This document shows, piece after piece, positions 38,183-46,868 of a stretch of 64,000 bases of DNA. How positions within the stretch are numbered: the first letter of the stretch is position 1; each line of letters begins with the position of its first letter. This stretch comes from Actinophytocola sp044466355 (GTDB lineage: Bacteria > Actinomycetota > Actinomycetes > Mycobacteriales > Pseudonocardiaceae), in assembly GCF_044466355.1 (NCBI RefSeq), contig NZ_JBITMQ010000003.1:124001-188000 (forward strand), read 5' to 3'. The notes beneath the pieces are model-generated. The model had not been told where the DNA came from. It did no database searches and saw only the letters and a program-made list of their open reading frames with translations. Position numbers and translations under genes: made by a program.

Positions 38183-38210
38183 GATGTTCGCTCCGCGAGC
38201 TCCGCTCAGG
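38183..38210 (-). repeat. GGAGCTCGCGGAGCGAAC repeat at the end of lpd
   Basis: On the minus strand lpd's TGA stop is the first part of the repeat (CCTGAGCGGAGCTCGCGG...). It matches 46801-46828 at all but three of 28 positions. It lies in the 65-base gap between lpd and the E2 gene. Confidence 0.7.
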
Positions 38211-39576
38211 AGTGCACGTGCAGCGGCTTGCCTGCCAAGGCGAGGAACGCCTCGCCGAGCGCCTCGGTCTGGGTGGGGTGGGCGTGGATGAGCGGTGCGA
38301 CGTCCTCGGGGTACGCCTCCCAGTTGTAGATCAACTGCGCCTCGCCGACAAGCTCGCCGACCCGCTCGCCGACCATGGTGATCCCGACGACCGGACCGTC
38401 CGGCGCCTTCACGAGCTTCACGCCGCCCGCGGTCTTCAGGATCTGGGACTTGCCGTTGCCGCTCAGCGCGTAGGTGTAGGTCTGCGCGCCGCCGAAGCGC
38501 TCCTTCGCCTGCGCCTCGGTCAGTCCGACGGACGCGACCTCCGGCTTGCAGTACGTCACGCGCGGGATCCCGGCCTCCTCGACCGGCCGCGGGTTCTGGC
38601 CCGCGATCTCCTCCGCGACGAAGATGCCGTGCGCGAAGCCGCGGTGCGCGAGCTGCAGGCCCGGCACCAGGTCGCCGACCGCGTAGACGCCGTCGAGGTT
38701 GGTGCGCAGGCGCTCGTCCGTGAGGACGAAGCCGCGCTCCATGTTCACCCCGGCCTCCTCGTAGCCGTGGCCCGCGCTGTTGGGGCCGCGGCCGACGGCG
38801 ACCAGGAGCGTGTCCGCCTCGATGGTCTCGCCGGACTCCAGCGACACGGTCACGGCGTTGTCGCTCTGCTCCGCGCCGGTGAACTTCACGCCGGTCTTGT
38901 ACTTGATGCCGCGCTTGCGGAACGCGCGCTCCAGCTGCTTGGACGCCCACTCGTCCTCGAGCGGCACGAGCCGGGGCAGCGCCTCGACGATCGTGACGTC
39001 CGCGCCGAACGACGCCCACACGCTCGCGAACTCGACGCCGATCACGCCGCCGCCGAGCACGACCACGCTCTGGGGGATGTAGTCCAGGTGCACGGCCTGG
39101 TCGCTGGTGATGATCCGGCCGCCGATCTCCAGCCCGGGGAGCGTCTTCGCGTACGACCCGGTGGCGAGCACGACGTTCTTGCCGGTGTACCGCTGACCGT
39201 TCACCTCGACGGTGTTCTGCCCGACGAACGTGCCGGAGCCCTCGACGATCTGGACCTTGTTGGCCTTCGCGAGCCCCTGCAGGCCCTTGTACAGGCCGCC
39301 GACGATGCCGTCCTTGTAGGAGTTGACGCCCGCGATGTCGATGCCCTCGAGGGAGGACTTCACCCCGAACTGGTCGCCCTCGCGCGCGAGGTCCGCGACC
39401 TCCGCGGCGTGCAGCAGCGCCTTCGTGGGGATACACCCGCGGTGCAGGCAGGTGCCACCGAGCTTGTCCTTCTCGACCAGGATCACGGACATGCCGAGCT
39501 CGGCCGCGCGGAAGGCGCAGGCGTAGCCGCCCGAACCGCCACCCAGGATCACGAGGTCAGCGGAAGTATCAGTCAC
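38206..39576 (-). CDS. lpd: Dihydrolipoyl dehydrogenase (E3)
   Basis: The 456-residue flavoprotein starts with the FAD site LVILGGGSGGYACAFRAAELG, then the redox pair in GGTCLHRGCIPTKALLHAAE. The NAD site is VVVLGGGVIGVEFASVW, and YAVGDLVPGLQLAHRGFAHG binds FAD. The His-Glu catalytic pair is in IHAHPTQTEALGEAFLAL. It reoxidises dihydrolipoyl groups of E2. The redox spacer reads CLHRGC instead of the commoner CLNVGC, which is frequent in actinobacterial copies. It is first of the lpd-E2 pair. Confidence 0.95.
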   Translation of the reverse strand: MTDTSADLVILGGGSGGYACAFRAAELGMSVILVEKDKLGGTCLHRGCIPTKALLHAAEVADLAREGDQFGVKSSLEGIDIAGVNSYKDGIVGGLYKGLQGLAKANKVQIVEGSGTFVGQNTVEVNGQRYTGKNVVLATGSYAKTLPGLEIGGRIITSDQAVHLDYIPQSVVVLGGGVIGVEFASVWASFGADVTIVEALPRLVPLEDEWASKQLERAFRKRGIKYKTGVKFTGAEQSDNAVTVSLESGETIEADTLLVAVGRGPNSAGHGYEEAGVNMERGFVLTDERLRTNLDGVYAVGDLVPGLQLAHRGFAHGIFVAEEIAGQNPRPVEEAGIPRVTYCKPEVASVGLTEAQAKERFGGAQTYTYALSGNGKSQILKTAGGVKLVKAPDGPVVGITMVGERVGELVGEAQLIYNWEAYPEDVAPLIHAHPTQTEALGEAFLALAGKPLHVHS

Positions 39577-39709
39577 AGGTTCTCCTCGGGGCCGGTCAGC
39601 GCCTTATGGGCACACCACACATCATCTTGTCACTACGTGCGGCAGGCTTGCGAGGTGGCCGCACAGGCACAATGAAGGGGACGAAGTTCACGTATCGGAG
39701 GTACCCACT

Positions 39710-40024
39710 GTGGGGATGTTCCGCCGGAAGAAGAGTGCTGGGCAGGTTCGGAGCGCCAGTAAGGCGGACACCTCGCACCTGGACGAATGGGCGTCGTCCC
39801 GGACAGGTGTCGAGGCGTACGTGGAACCGCGCACGCATGTGACTGAAACCACTGTTCTGCTGGTCGCGCACGACGGCGAGTGGACGCGGCGCCGCATCGC
39901 CGACGTGGACGCCGCCCGGCAGTTCGCGCGCAAGCGGTCGATGCCGCTGTACGAGGTGGAGCGGGTGGGGTACCCGAAGCGGATGCGGGAGTACCAGGAG
40001 CGTCAGAAGCGCCAGAGCAGCTGA
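39710..40024 (+). CDS. Small conserved actinobacterial protein, unknown function
   Basis: The 104-residue basic protein reads MGMFRRKKSAGQ at the start, then HLDEWASSRTGVEAYVEPRTHVTETTVLLVAHDGEWTRRRIADVDAARQFARKRSMPLYEVERVGYPKRMREYQERQK. The pattern is a compact alpha/beta unit with a basic tail and no membrane segment. The GTG at 39710 has GGAGG eight bases upstream; the ATG two codons on is less well placed. It is divergent from lpd with a 133-base gap. Orthologues next to lpd or sucB are common in Actinobacteria, but I know of no function. Confidence 0.8.
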   Translation: MGMFRRKKSAGQVRSASKADTSHLDEWASSRTGVEAYVEPRTHVTETTVLLVAHDGEWTRRRIADVDAARQFARKRSMPLYEVERVGYPKRMREYQERQKRQSS

Positions 40025-40107
40025 TCAGCCTCCTTTTGCGGGCTCCCCAAGAACGGGGTCTTCTGACAGGCTGACGCGCAATCCTTCGTCGTCGGTGAGG
40101 ACTTGGC

Positions 40108-42261
40108 GTGAGCGTCACTGCTGTTGTCGACTTCGGCAGTTCGCACACCGTCACCGTCGTCCACGTGCCGGGCTTCGTGCCCCGCGTGGTCACCGTGGAC
40201 GGCGAGCCGTGGCTGTCGTCCGCCGTGTTCCTGTCCCGGGACGACGCGCTCGTCGTCGGCACGGACGCGGTGCGGATGGGCGTCGCGGACCCGTCGCGGC
40301 TGGAGACCGGTGCGAAGGCGCGGCTGGCGAAACGCGAGGTCCTGCTCGGTGACACCGTCGTGCCGGTCACGACCGTCGTGCGCGCGGTGCTGGCGAAGGC
40401 CGTCCGCGCGGCCGCGGCGGTCGCGGGCGCACCCGTCGACCACCTAGTGCTCACGCACCCCGCGAGCTGGAGCACCGAACGGCTCGGCGGGTTGCTGTCG
40501 GCCGCGTCCGGTGTGGCGGCACGGATCAGCACGATCGCCGAACCGGTCGGCGCGGGTGTCTGGTTCGCGACACGGGGCGAGGTCGGGGTCGACGGCGCGG
40601 ACCGGTTGCCGCTGGGTGCCGCGGTCGGCGTGCTGGACGTCGGCGGCGGGAGCGTCGACGTGTCCGTGGTGCGGCGCGAGCGGACGGGCATCGTCGTGGT
40701 CGGCCGCGCGACCATCCCGGACCTCGGCGGCGACGACTTCGACCAGCGGCTCGCGGACCACCTGCGGGCGACCGTGCCGGGGCTCGCGGACCGGCTGGCC
40801 GACGCGGCCACGCCGGAGCTCGTGCGGCTGCGGGAACGGGTGGCGTTCCGGCAGGAAATGCGGCGTGCCAAGGAGTTGCTGTCCCGGCACGACCGCGTCG
40901 ACGTGCGGCTGCCCGGCGGTCTGCCCGCCGCCACGCTGACCAGGGCCGACCTGGAGCGGGTGCTGTACCGCGACCTCGACCGGATCACCGCGTTCACGCT
41001 GCGGGCCATCCTCCACGCCGGGGTCGAGGCATCCGAGCTGACGGCGTTGCAGCTGGTCGGCGGGTCCACGCGGATCCCGTTGCTGCGGCGGTTGCTGGCC
41101 GAGGTCGTGCCGGTGCCGATCCAGCTGGACGACCAGCCGGAGTCGGTGGTGGCGCTGGGGGCGTGCGCGGTCGCCGTGTCACACAGCGGGTCACGGGTCG
41201 CGGTGCCACGCCACGCGCAGGTCGCCGCGCACCGGCCGCCGGGGCTCGTCGGGCTGGTGCTCGTGGTCGCGCTGGCGGTCGCCGGGATCGCGTACTCGCT
41301 GCTGCGGCCCGCCGAGCCGGTCGGCGGGGATGCCGTCGCCACGACGGAGCGGTTCGCGCTGCCCGCGGCGGTGCACGGGGCGCCGCTGGTCACCGCGGGC
41401 GTGGCGACCGACGGGCTGGTGACCGGGCGGCTCGGCGTGCCGGTGCGGATGTTCGACGGGGTCACCGACGTGGACTGGACCGTGCGCGAGCTGCGTGACC
41501 CGGCCACCGACGACATGGTGGCCGTCGGCGCGGTCGCACCGTCCTCGAGCGTGCGGTGGGTGGTCGTGGACGCGTCGATCCGCGCGCGGGACGACGTCGC
41601 CGCGCCCTACTACCTCGAGGACACGTTCCTCATGAACGACCGCGGGCTGCTGATCCCGCCGGCCGGCGACGTGGCCATGCCCGCGTCGTGCCCCACCGAA
41701 CGACCGCGGCGGCTGTCCGCGGGGGACGAGGCGCGGCAGTGCCTCGCGTTCGTGGTGGCGGCGCGAACGCCCGTGCGTGCGGTCGTGATCAGCAAGGTGT
41801 CCGGCGGACGGCAGGTGGGCGTGACCGTGCCGGTGCGGGGCGCGGAGCCCGTCATCAGCGGCCCTGCCGCGCCGGCGCTGGCGCCCGGCACACAGCGGCC
41901 GTTCGCCAGCGGCGGGGTGCCGGTGCGCGCGGCGGTCGTCGACGTCGTGACCTGGGCCGGTGCCTACGCCGATCTCGCGGTCGTCGACCGGCCGGGATCG
42001 CGGGCCGTGGTCGTGCGCGCGGTGGTGGCGGCGACGAGTTCGGTGTCCGTGCCCGCGCTCGCCGCGCGGCTGGTGCTGCGGGACGACCGCGAGCAGCCGG
42101 TGGCGGCGCGGACGGTGTCCGCCCGGCAGGGGTGCGCGGCGGAGACGGCGGCGGGCCGGTTCACACTGTGCGTCGTGTTCGTGGTGCCCGCCCGCATGCC
42201 GCTCGGTTCGGTGGCGTGGTCGGGTGACGACGCGAGCCCGTTCTCCTGGGGGTTGCGATGA
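40108..42261 (+). CDS. Membrane-anchored Hsp70-like protein A
   Basis: The 717-residue protein has an N-terminal Hsp70-like ATPase domain (about 1-360): phosphate-1 region AVVDFGSSHTVTVV, phosphate-2 DVGGGSVDVSVV, and adenosine motif LQLVGGSTRIPLL. A substrate-binding domain is absent. Instead one membrane span follows (PGLVGLVLVVALAVAGIAYSLL, about 372-395) and then about 320 extracytoplasmic residues. That part contains repeated Cys (MPASCPTERP, EARQCLAF, ARQGCAAETAAGRFTLCVVF), suggesting disulfides. GTG start. It overlaps the next gene by four bases and the two are paralogues. Actinobacteria have such transmembrane Hsp70-like proteins; the function is unknown. Confidence 0.85.
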   Translation: MSVTAVVDFGSSHTVTVVHVPGFVPRVVTVDGEPWLSSAVFLSRDDALVVGTDAVRMGVADPSRLETGAKARLAKREVLLGDTVVPVTTVVRAVLAKAVRAAAAVAGAPVDHLVLTHPASWSTERLGGLLSAASGVAARISTIAEPVGAGVWFATRGEVGVDGADRLPLGAAVGVLDVGGGSVDVSVVRRERTGIVVVGRATIPDLGGDDFDQRLADHLRATVPGLADRLADAATPELVRLRERVAFRQEMRRAKELLSRHDRVDVRLPGGLPAATLTRADLERVLYRDLDRITAFTLRAILHAGVEASELTALQLVGGSTRIPLLRRLLAEVVPVPIQLDDQPESVVALGACAVAVSHSGSRVAVPRHAQVAAHRPPGLVGLVLVVALAVAGIAYSLLRPAEPVGGDAVATTERFALPAAVHGAPLVTAGVATDGLVTGRLGVPVRMFDGVTDVDWTVRELRDPATDDMVAVGAVAPSSSVRWVVVDASIRARDDVAAPYYLEDTFLMNDRGLLIPPAGDVAMPASCPTERPRRLSAGDEARQCLAFVVAARTPVRAVVISKVSGGRQVGVTVPVRGAEPVISGPAAPALAPGTQRPFASGGVPVRAAVVDVVTWAGAYADLAVVDRPGSRAVVVRAVVAATSSVSVPALAARLVLRDDREQPVAARTVSARQGCAAETAAGRFTLCVVFVVPARMPLGSVAWSGDDASPFSWGLR

Positions 42262-44249
42262 CGTTGGTGATCGACCTCGGGACCGTCAACACGGTCGCCA
42301 TGCTCGACGGGCGCCTGGTGACCGTGGACGGCGCGCCGTGGCTGCCGTCCGTGGTGCACCAGGGTGTGGTCGGTGCGGACGCGCTGGCACTCGCGGGCGG
42401 CCGGGCGGTGCGGGACCTGAAGGCGCGGCTCGACCCGGACGACGTGCGGACGTTGTTCGCGCGTGTCCTGTCGGCGGCACGCGACCAGGGCGGCGTGCTC
42501 GGCGACGTGGTGGTGACCCATCCCGCGGACTGGCCGCCGGAGCGGGTGGCGGTGCTCGTGTCGGCCGCGGGCACGTGGGCACGGGCCCTGCCCGAGCCGG
42601 TGGCCGTAGCGGCCCTGCACGGCGTCGAGACCGCGCTGGTCGTGGACGCGGGCGGCGGCACGTGGGACGTCGCCGCGGTGCACGGGCGGTCGGTGGCCGC
42701 GACGGCGACGCTTCCCTTCGGCGGCAACGACGTCGACCGGCTGATCGTCGAACGGGTACGGCCGTCTCTGCGTGGCCCGGCCGACGACGGCGTGCTGCTC
42801 CCGTCCGCGCGGACGGGCAAGGAACTGCTGTCCCGCCACGAGACGACGGAGATCGTGCTCCCGGACCACCGGGCCGTGCGCCTGGACCGCGCCGAGTTCG
42901 AACGTCTGGTGGCGGGGCACGTGGACCGGCTCGCCCGGCTGGCGGCGAAGGTCGGTGCGCGGGCGGGCGCGACGCGCGTGCTGCTCGTGGGCGGGTCGAG
43001 CCGGATGCCGCTGCTGGCCCGCCGTCTCGCTGAGGTGACCGGGCTGCCGGTCACCACGGACCCGGAACCGGAGACGGCCGTGGCGCGTGGCGCGCAGCTG
43101 CTGTCCCGGCCCGTCGTGCTGGAGGACCCGCTCGCCGCGCCACCGGAACCCGCCACCCCGCCCGCACCACCGGTCCCGCCGCCGGTCTCGCCGCCTGCCC
43201 CGGCCGCGCCGCCGCGCGTCCGGCGCGCTCCGGCACGCAAACCGCTCGCGGTGGCGCTTCTGCTCCTGCTGGTCGCGGCCGTGGCCGTCGTCGCGGGCGG
43301 CAAGAAGGTCATGGACGGCCGTCCTGTCGCCGTCGCCCTGCCGCCACCGCTGCCCGAGGTGTCGATCCCGCCCGCCGTGGCCGGGAACGAGGTGGTCAAC
43401 GCGGAGATCGCCACGTTCACGTCCGGTGCGCTCGGCGAGGCCGTCGAGTACCGCTATCCCGGCGGCACCACGTTCATGGTCACGTTCACCGGGGTCGAGA
43501 CGGCCGTGACCGCGCTGCAGCCCTACGGCGAGGCGCCGGACGGGTTCCGCTGGCTCGTGCTGCGCCTCCACGTCGCGAACGTCGAGGGACCCGACTTCGC
43601 GGACGACCCGCTGGAGAGCGTCGCCGTCCTCGACGACCGGGGCCAGTGGTTGCGACAGCCCTACGGCGCCGGGCAGGTGGCCTGCACGCCCGGCGTGCCG
43701 CCCCCGAACCGGCTTCCCGCCGAGTCGGAGGTCGACCTGTGCGGGGTCGTCGCCGTGCCCGAGGCGACACCGGTCACCGCCGTCCTGTTCGGCGTGCGGT
43801 CGCCGGAGGCACAGGCGCCGCTGCGGTTCGCGGTCGACGTGCCCGCCGCCCGCGACCGGTCGGCACCCATGCGCACGGTCGGCAGGCTCGGCGGGGACGC
43901 GGTGACCGTTGACGGGCTGCGTGCCAGGGTCGACCTGGTCAGCACCCCGTCCGGCTACCTGAACAGGCAGGCGCCCGCACCCGGGCACCGGTTGGTGGTC
44001 GTGCGCGTGGCGATCACCGCGACCGGGCAACGGCACCTCACCGTCGCGCTACGGGACGACCGCGGCGCGTTCCTGTCCGGGCGCATAGAAGTGCTGCGCG
44101 GGTGCCCCGTGCTGCCCGGCCCGCTGGTGCCGGACACGCCGGTGTACGGCTGCCGCGTGTTCGAGGTCGCCGCCGACACACCGGTCGTCGGGGTCACGTT
44201 CGTCGGCCGCGGCCCGGACATGACCCGCTGGCCGACGTGGCGTGACTAG
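42258..44249 (+). CDS. Membrane-anchored Hsp70-like protein B
   Basis: The 663-residue paralogue of the preceding gene starts MTLVIDLGTVNTVAMLDG (phosphate-1). It has VVDAGGGTWDVAAV (phosphate-2), VLLVGGSSRMPLL (adenosine) and a Pro-rich linker (PPEPATPPAPPVPPPVSPPAP). A single membrane span follows (PLAVALLLLLVAAVAVVAGG, about 328-348). The outside part looks like two related beta-rich domains; the first (about 375-530) resembles DUF4352/telokin-like folds. Cys pairs occur in each domain. Its ATG overlaps gene A's stop as ATGA. Two such proteins in one operon may form a heteromer spanning the membrane (inference). It ends four bases inside convergent pepA. Confidence 0.83.
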   Translation: MTLVIDLGTVNTVAMLDGRLVTVDGAPWLPSVVHQGVVGADALALAGGRAVRDLKARLDPDDVRTLFARVLSAARDQGGVLGDVVVTHPADWPPERVAVLVSAAGTWARALPEPVAVAALHGVETALVVDAGGGTWDVAAVHGRSVAATATLPFGGNDVDRLIVERVRPSLRGPADDGVLLPSARTGKELLSRHETTEIVLPDHRAVRLDRAEFERLVAGHVDRLARLAAKVGARAGATRVLLVGGSSRMPLLARRLAEVTGLPVTTDPEPETAVARGAQLLSRPVVLEDPLAAPPEPATPPAPPVPPPVSPPAPAAPPRVRRAPARKPLAVALLLLLVAAVAVVAGGKKVMDGRPVAVALPPPLPEVSIPPAVAGNEVVNAEIATFTSGALGEAVEYRYPGGTTFMVTFTGVETAVTALQPYGEAPDGFRWLVLRLHVANVEGPDFADDPLESVAVLDDRGQWLRQPYGAGQVACTPGVPPPNRLPAESEVDLCGVVAVPEATPVTAVLFGVRSPEAQAPLRFAVDVPAARDRSAPMRTVGRLGGDAVTVDGLRARVDLVSTPSGYLNRQAPAPGHRLVVVRVAITATGQRHLTVALRDDRGAFLSGRIEVLRGCPVLPGPLVPDTPVYGCRVFEVAADTPVVGVTFVGRGPDMTRWPTWRD

Positions 44250-45745
44250 CCGTTCTCGGCGATGTCCGCGAGCACGGCGGCCAGCGTGCGCACCGGCTGG
44301 CCGGTGCCACCCTTCGGGGTGTAGCCCCACGGGCCGCCGTTGTTGAAGGCCGGGCCCGCGACGTCCAGGTGCGCCCACGGCACGCCCTCGGCGACGAACT
44401 CGCGCAGGAACAGGCCCGCGACCAGCATGCCGCCCCACCGGTGCCCGGCGACGTTCGCGAGGTCGGCGAGCCGTGAGTCCAGGTCGGCGCGCAGCTCCTC
44501 GGGCAGCGGCATCGGCCAGCCGCCCTCGCCGGTTGCCTGCGCGATGGCGGCCACGCGGTCGCGGAACTCGTCCGAGCCCATGATCCCGGCGGTGCGGCGG
44601 CCGAGTGACACGATCTGCGCGCCGGTCAGCGTGGCCGCCTCGACCAGGTAGTCCGGGCCGTCCTCGCAGGCGCGGACGATCGCGTCCGCGAGGATGAGCC
44701 TGCCCTCGGCGTCGGTGTTGAGCACCTCGACGGTCTTGCCGCCGTACATGGTGAGCACGTCACCCGGCCGGTACGCGGCACCCGAGGGCATGTTCTCGGC
44801 CATCGGCACGGTCGCGGTCAGCTCGAGCGGGTACTTGAGCTTCGCGGCGAGCACCATGGTGGCGACGATCGCGGCCGCACCGGACATGTCGGAGGTCATC
44901 TCGTCCATGTTCGCGGCGGGCTTGATCGAGATGCCGCCGGTGTCGAACGTGATGCCCTTGCCGACGAGCGCGACCTTCTTGCGTGCCTTCGGGCCCTTCC
45001 AGGACATCCGCACCACGCGCGGCGGGCGGGAAGAGCCCATGCCGACGCCCAGCACGCCGCCGAAGCCACCCTTGCGGAGCGCCTTCTCGTCGAGGATCTC
45101 GACCTCCACCCCGGCGGCCTTGCCGAGCGCGGCGGCCCGCTCGGCGAACGACGCGGGGAACAGGTCGTTGGGTGGGGTGTTCACCAGGTCGCGGGCGGTG
45201 CACACGGCCTCGGCGATCGCCGTCGCTGCCTTGAGCGTGGCCCGGTGGTCCTTCGCGGCGCCCTCGGCGGGGGCGACGACGTCGACCCGTTCGACCGGCC
45301 GTTCCCCCGTGTCCGAGCGGTACTCGGTGAACCGGTAAGCGCCCAGCACGATGCCCTCGACCGCGGCCTGCAGGTCCACAGTGGACAACGTGGTGACCGC
45401 GCGGGCGGTGCCGGCGAGCGCGCGGGCCGCGGCGCCGGACGCGCGGCGCACCTGCTCCGCGGTCGGTCCGTCGCCAGTGGACCTGCCGAGCCCGGCCGCG
45501 ACCACGAGCCCGGCCTTGACCTTGCCCATGCTCGGGATCTTCACGACCTCGTCCTGCGCGCCGGTGGCACCGACGGTGCGCAGGACCTCGGCGAGGGTGC
45601 CGCCGAACGCGGCGTCGACCCGCTCGCTCCCCGGCGCCAGCGCGACGCCCGATCCGTTGCCGTCCTGCACGGTGCCGATGATCACCGCGTCGGCGGTGGC
45701 CTCGTCAGCCGTGGTGGTGGTCAGAGACAGCTTGGGCGCGGTCAA
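44246..45745 (-). CDS. pepA: Leucyl aminopeptidase (M17 family)
   Basis: The 499-residue protein carries the M17 signature NTDAEGRL and the metal ligands in LVGKGITFDTGGISIKPAANMDEMTSDMSGAAAIV (Lys and Asp). The N-terminal domain is the usual macro-like fold (DAVIIGTVQDGNG). It releases N-terminal residues from peptides as a hexameric cytosolic enzyme; the mycobacterial homologue at this position is pepB. The ATG at 45745 is chosen by family length. It is convergent with the Hsp70-like operon, overlapping by four bases. Confidence 0.95.
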   Translation of the reverse strand: MTAPKLSLTTTTADEATADAVIIGTVQDGNGSGVALAPGSERVDAAFGGTLAEVLRTVGATGAQDEVVKIPSMGKVKAGLVVAAGLGRSTGDGPTAEQVRRASGAAARALAGTARAVTTLSTVDLQAAVEGIVLGAYRFTEYRSDTGERPVERVDVVAPAEGAAKDHRATLKAATAIAEAVCTARDLVNTPPNDLFPASFAERAAALGKAAGVEVEILDEKALRKGGFGGVLGVGMGSSRPPRVVRMSWKGPKARKKVALVGKGITFDTGGISIKPAANMDEMTSDMSGAAAIVATMVLAAKLKYPLELTATVPMAENMPSGAAYRPGDVLTMYGGKTVEVLNTDAEGRLILADAIVRACEDGPDYLVEAATLTGAQIVSLGRRTAGIMGSDEFRDRVAAIAQATGEGGWPMPLPEELRADLDSRLADLANVAGHRWGGMLVAGLFLREFVAEGVPWAHLDVAGPAFNNGGPWGYTPKGGTGQPVRTLAAVLADIAENG

Positions 45746-45843
45746 CGAAAGCTCCTGTCGCTCGGTTGCTGACGCATGCTAACGACATGTTTCACACCTG
45801 CCCACCGTCAGGTGGCGCTGGGCACGTCTGACACGGTGGTCAC

Positions 45844-46773
45844 GTGACCGATCGGCTACCCCTGGTGGACGGGCTCGCGCGCGGTGTCGCACCCGCCTTC
45901 GGCGCGGGACTTTTCCTCGGCCTGGCACCAGCTTCCGCGCTCGCCGGGTGGTGGCTGGTGGCCGGGCTGGTGCTCGCCTCGGCCGCCGCGGTCCTGTTGG
46001 CACTGTCCATACCGGACACGACGCCCGGTCCCGTCGCGTCATCACTGGGAATACTGGGAAGGATTGCCGCGGCCGTGGCGGTCGCCGCCACCTTCGGTGT
46101 GTACGTGATGCCGGAACGGTTACAGGTCGGTGCGGTCGTGCTGGTCGTCGCGGTCGCTGCCGTGGTGCTGCTCGCGCCGCCGTTGCCGCCCGTGGTCGAC
46201 CGGATCGCCGCCGTGGTCGTGGTGGGTGTGCTCGTGGTGGTGGCCGTGTCGTGCTTCACGATCGTGCCGATCGCGCCACCCGTCGCCCCGGCGCCGGACG
46301 CCCCGGGCGCGGACGAGCCCCTCGGCCTGCTGCCGTCGGCGGCACTGCTCTATCTGTGCTTCGTCGGCGGGCGGACCACCCGGCGGGCGCGACCGGCGGT
46401 GGTCGTGGTGGTGCTGGCCGTCAGCGCCGCGGTCGCGGTCGGGGCGCTGCGCCAGCTCGGCGGTGAGCGGCTCGCGCTGTCACCCGCGCCGCTGCGGGAC
46501 GTGCTCACGGCCGCCGACGCGGCGTCGATCGACGGGCTGCTCGCCGCCGGCGTCACCGTGGCGTGCGCGTTCGCGCTCCGTGCCTGCCTGACCGACGTGC
46601 GTGACTTCGCGCCGGGGCGTCGTTCACCGGTGGCCGCGGTCGTGCTCGCGGCCGGGGTCGCCGCGCTGGGCTCGCTGGTGCTCGAACCGGAACATGCCCT
46701 GGTCGGAGCGGCCGTACTGCTGCTGGGTGAGGCCGTGATCCGCGTGGTCGCCGGTCGTATGGATCGGGCATAG
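45844..46773 (+). CDS. Polytopic membrane protein of unknown function
   Basis: The 309-residue protein is almost entirely hydrophobic with about eight or nine membrane helices, for example AFGAGLFLGLAPASALAGWWL, VGAVVLVVAVAAVVLLAP and VAAVVVVGVLVVVAVSCF. The first helix pair reads somewhat like the opening of APC-type amino-acid permeases (VDGLARGVAPAFGAG), but the protein is too short for a full permease and has no other match I recognise. The GTG at 45844 starts a clean frame. It is divergent from pepA with a 98-base gap and ends 95 bases before ilvE. Confidence 0.7.
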   Translation: MTDRLPLVDGLARGVAPAFGAGLFLGLAPASALAGWWLVAGLVLASAAAVLLALSIPDTTPGPVASSLGILGRIAAAVAVAATFGVYVMPERLQVGAVVLVVAVAAVVLLAPPLPPVVDRIAAVVVVGVLVVVAVSCFTIVPIAPPVAPAPDAPGADEPLGLLPSAALLYLCFVGGRTTRRARPAVVVVVLAVSAAVAVGALRQLGGERLALSPAPLRDVLTAADAASIDGLLAAGVTVACAFALRACLTDVRDFAPGRRSPVAAVVLAAGVAALGSLVLEPEHALVGAAVLLLGEAVIRVVAGRMDRA

Positions 46774-46800
46774 TAGGACGTCCAACAGTCCGTCCGCCGC

Positions 46801-46828
46801 GATGTTCGCTCCGCAAGCCCCGCTCAGG
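46801..46828. repeat. GGGGCTTGCGGAGCGAAC repeat before ilvE
   Basis: This 28-base sequence matches 38183-38210 with two or three changes and 36401-36424 in its core. Here it is intergenic between a plus-strand gene end and ilvE, not attached to a stop codon on the strand that carries the TGAGC. Confidence 0.65.
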
Positions 46829-46868
46829 CGATTCTCCCAGCGGCCCGTCGAGAGTTACGGTGCTTTCC

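Noticed and set aside
36422..39436. E2 protein as a 1004-residue fusion
   Set aside because: The extra N-terminal part is the lpd gene read in another frame; the true E2 start is at the first lipoyl domain (38140).
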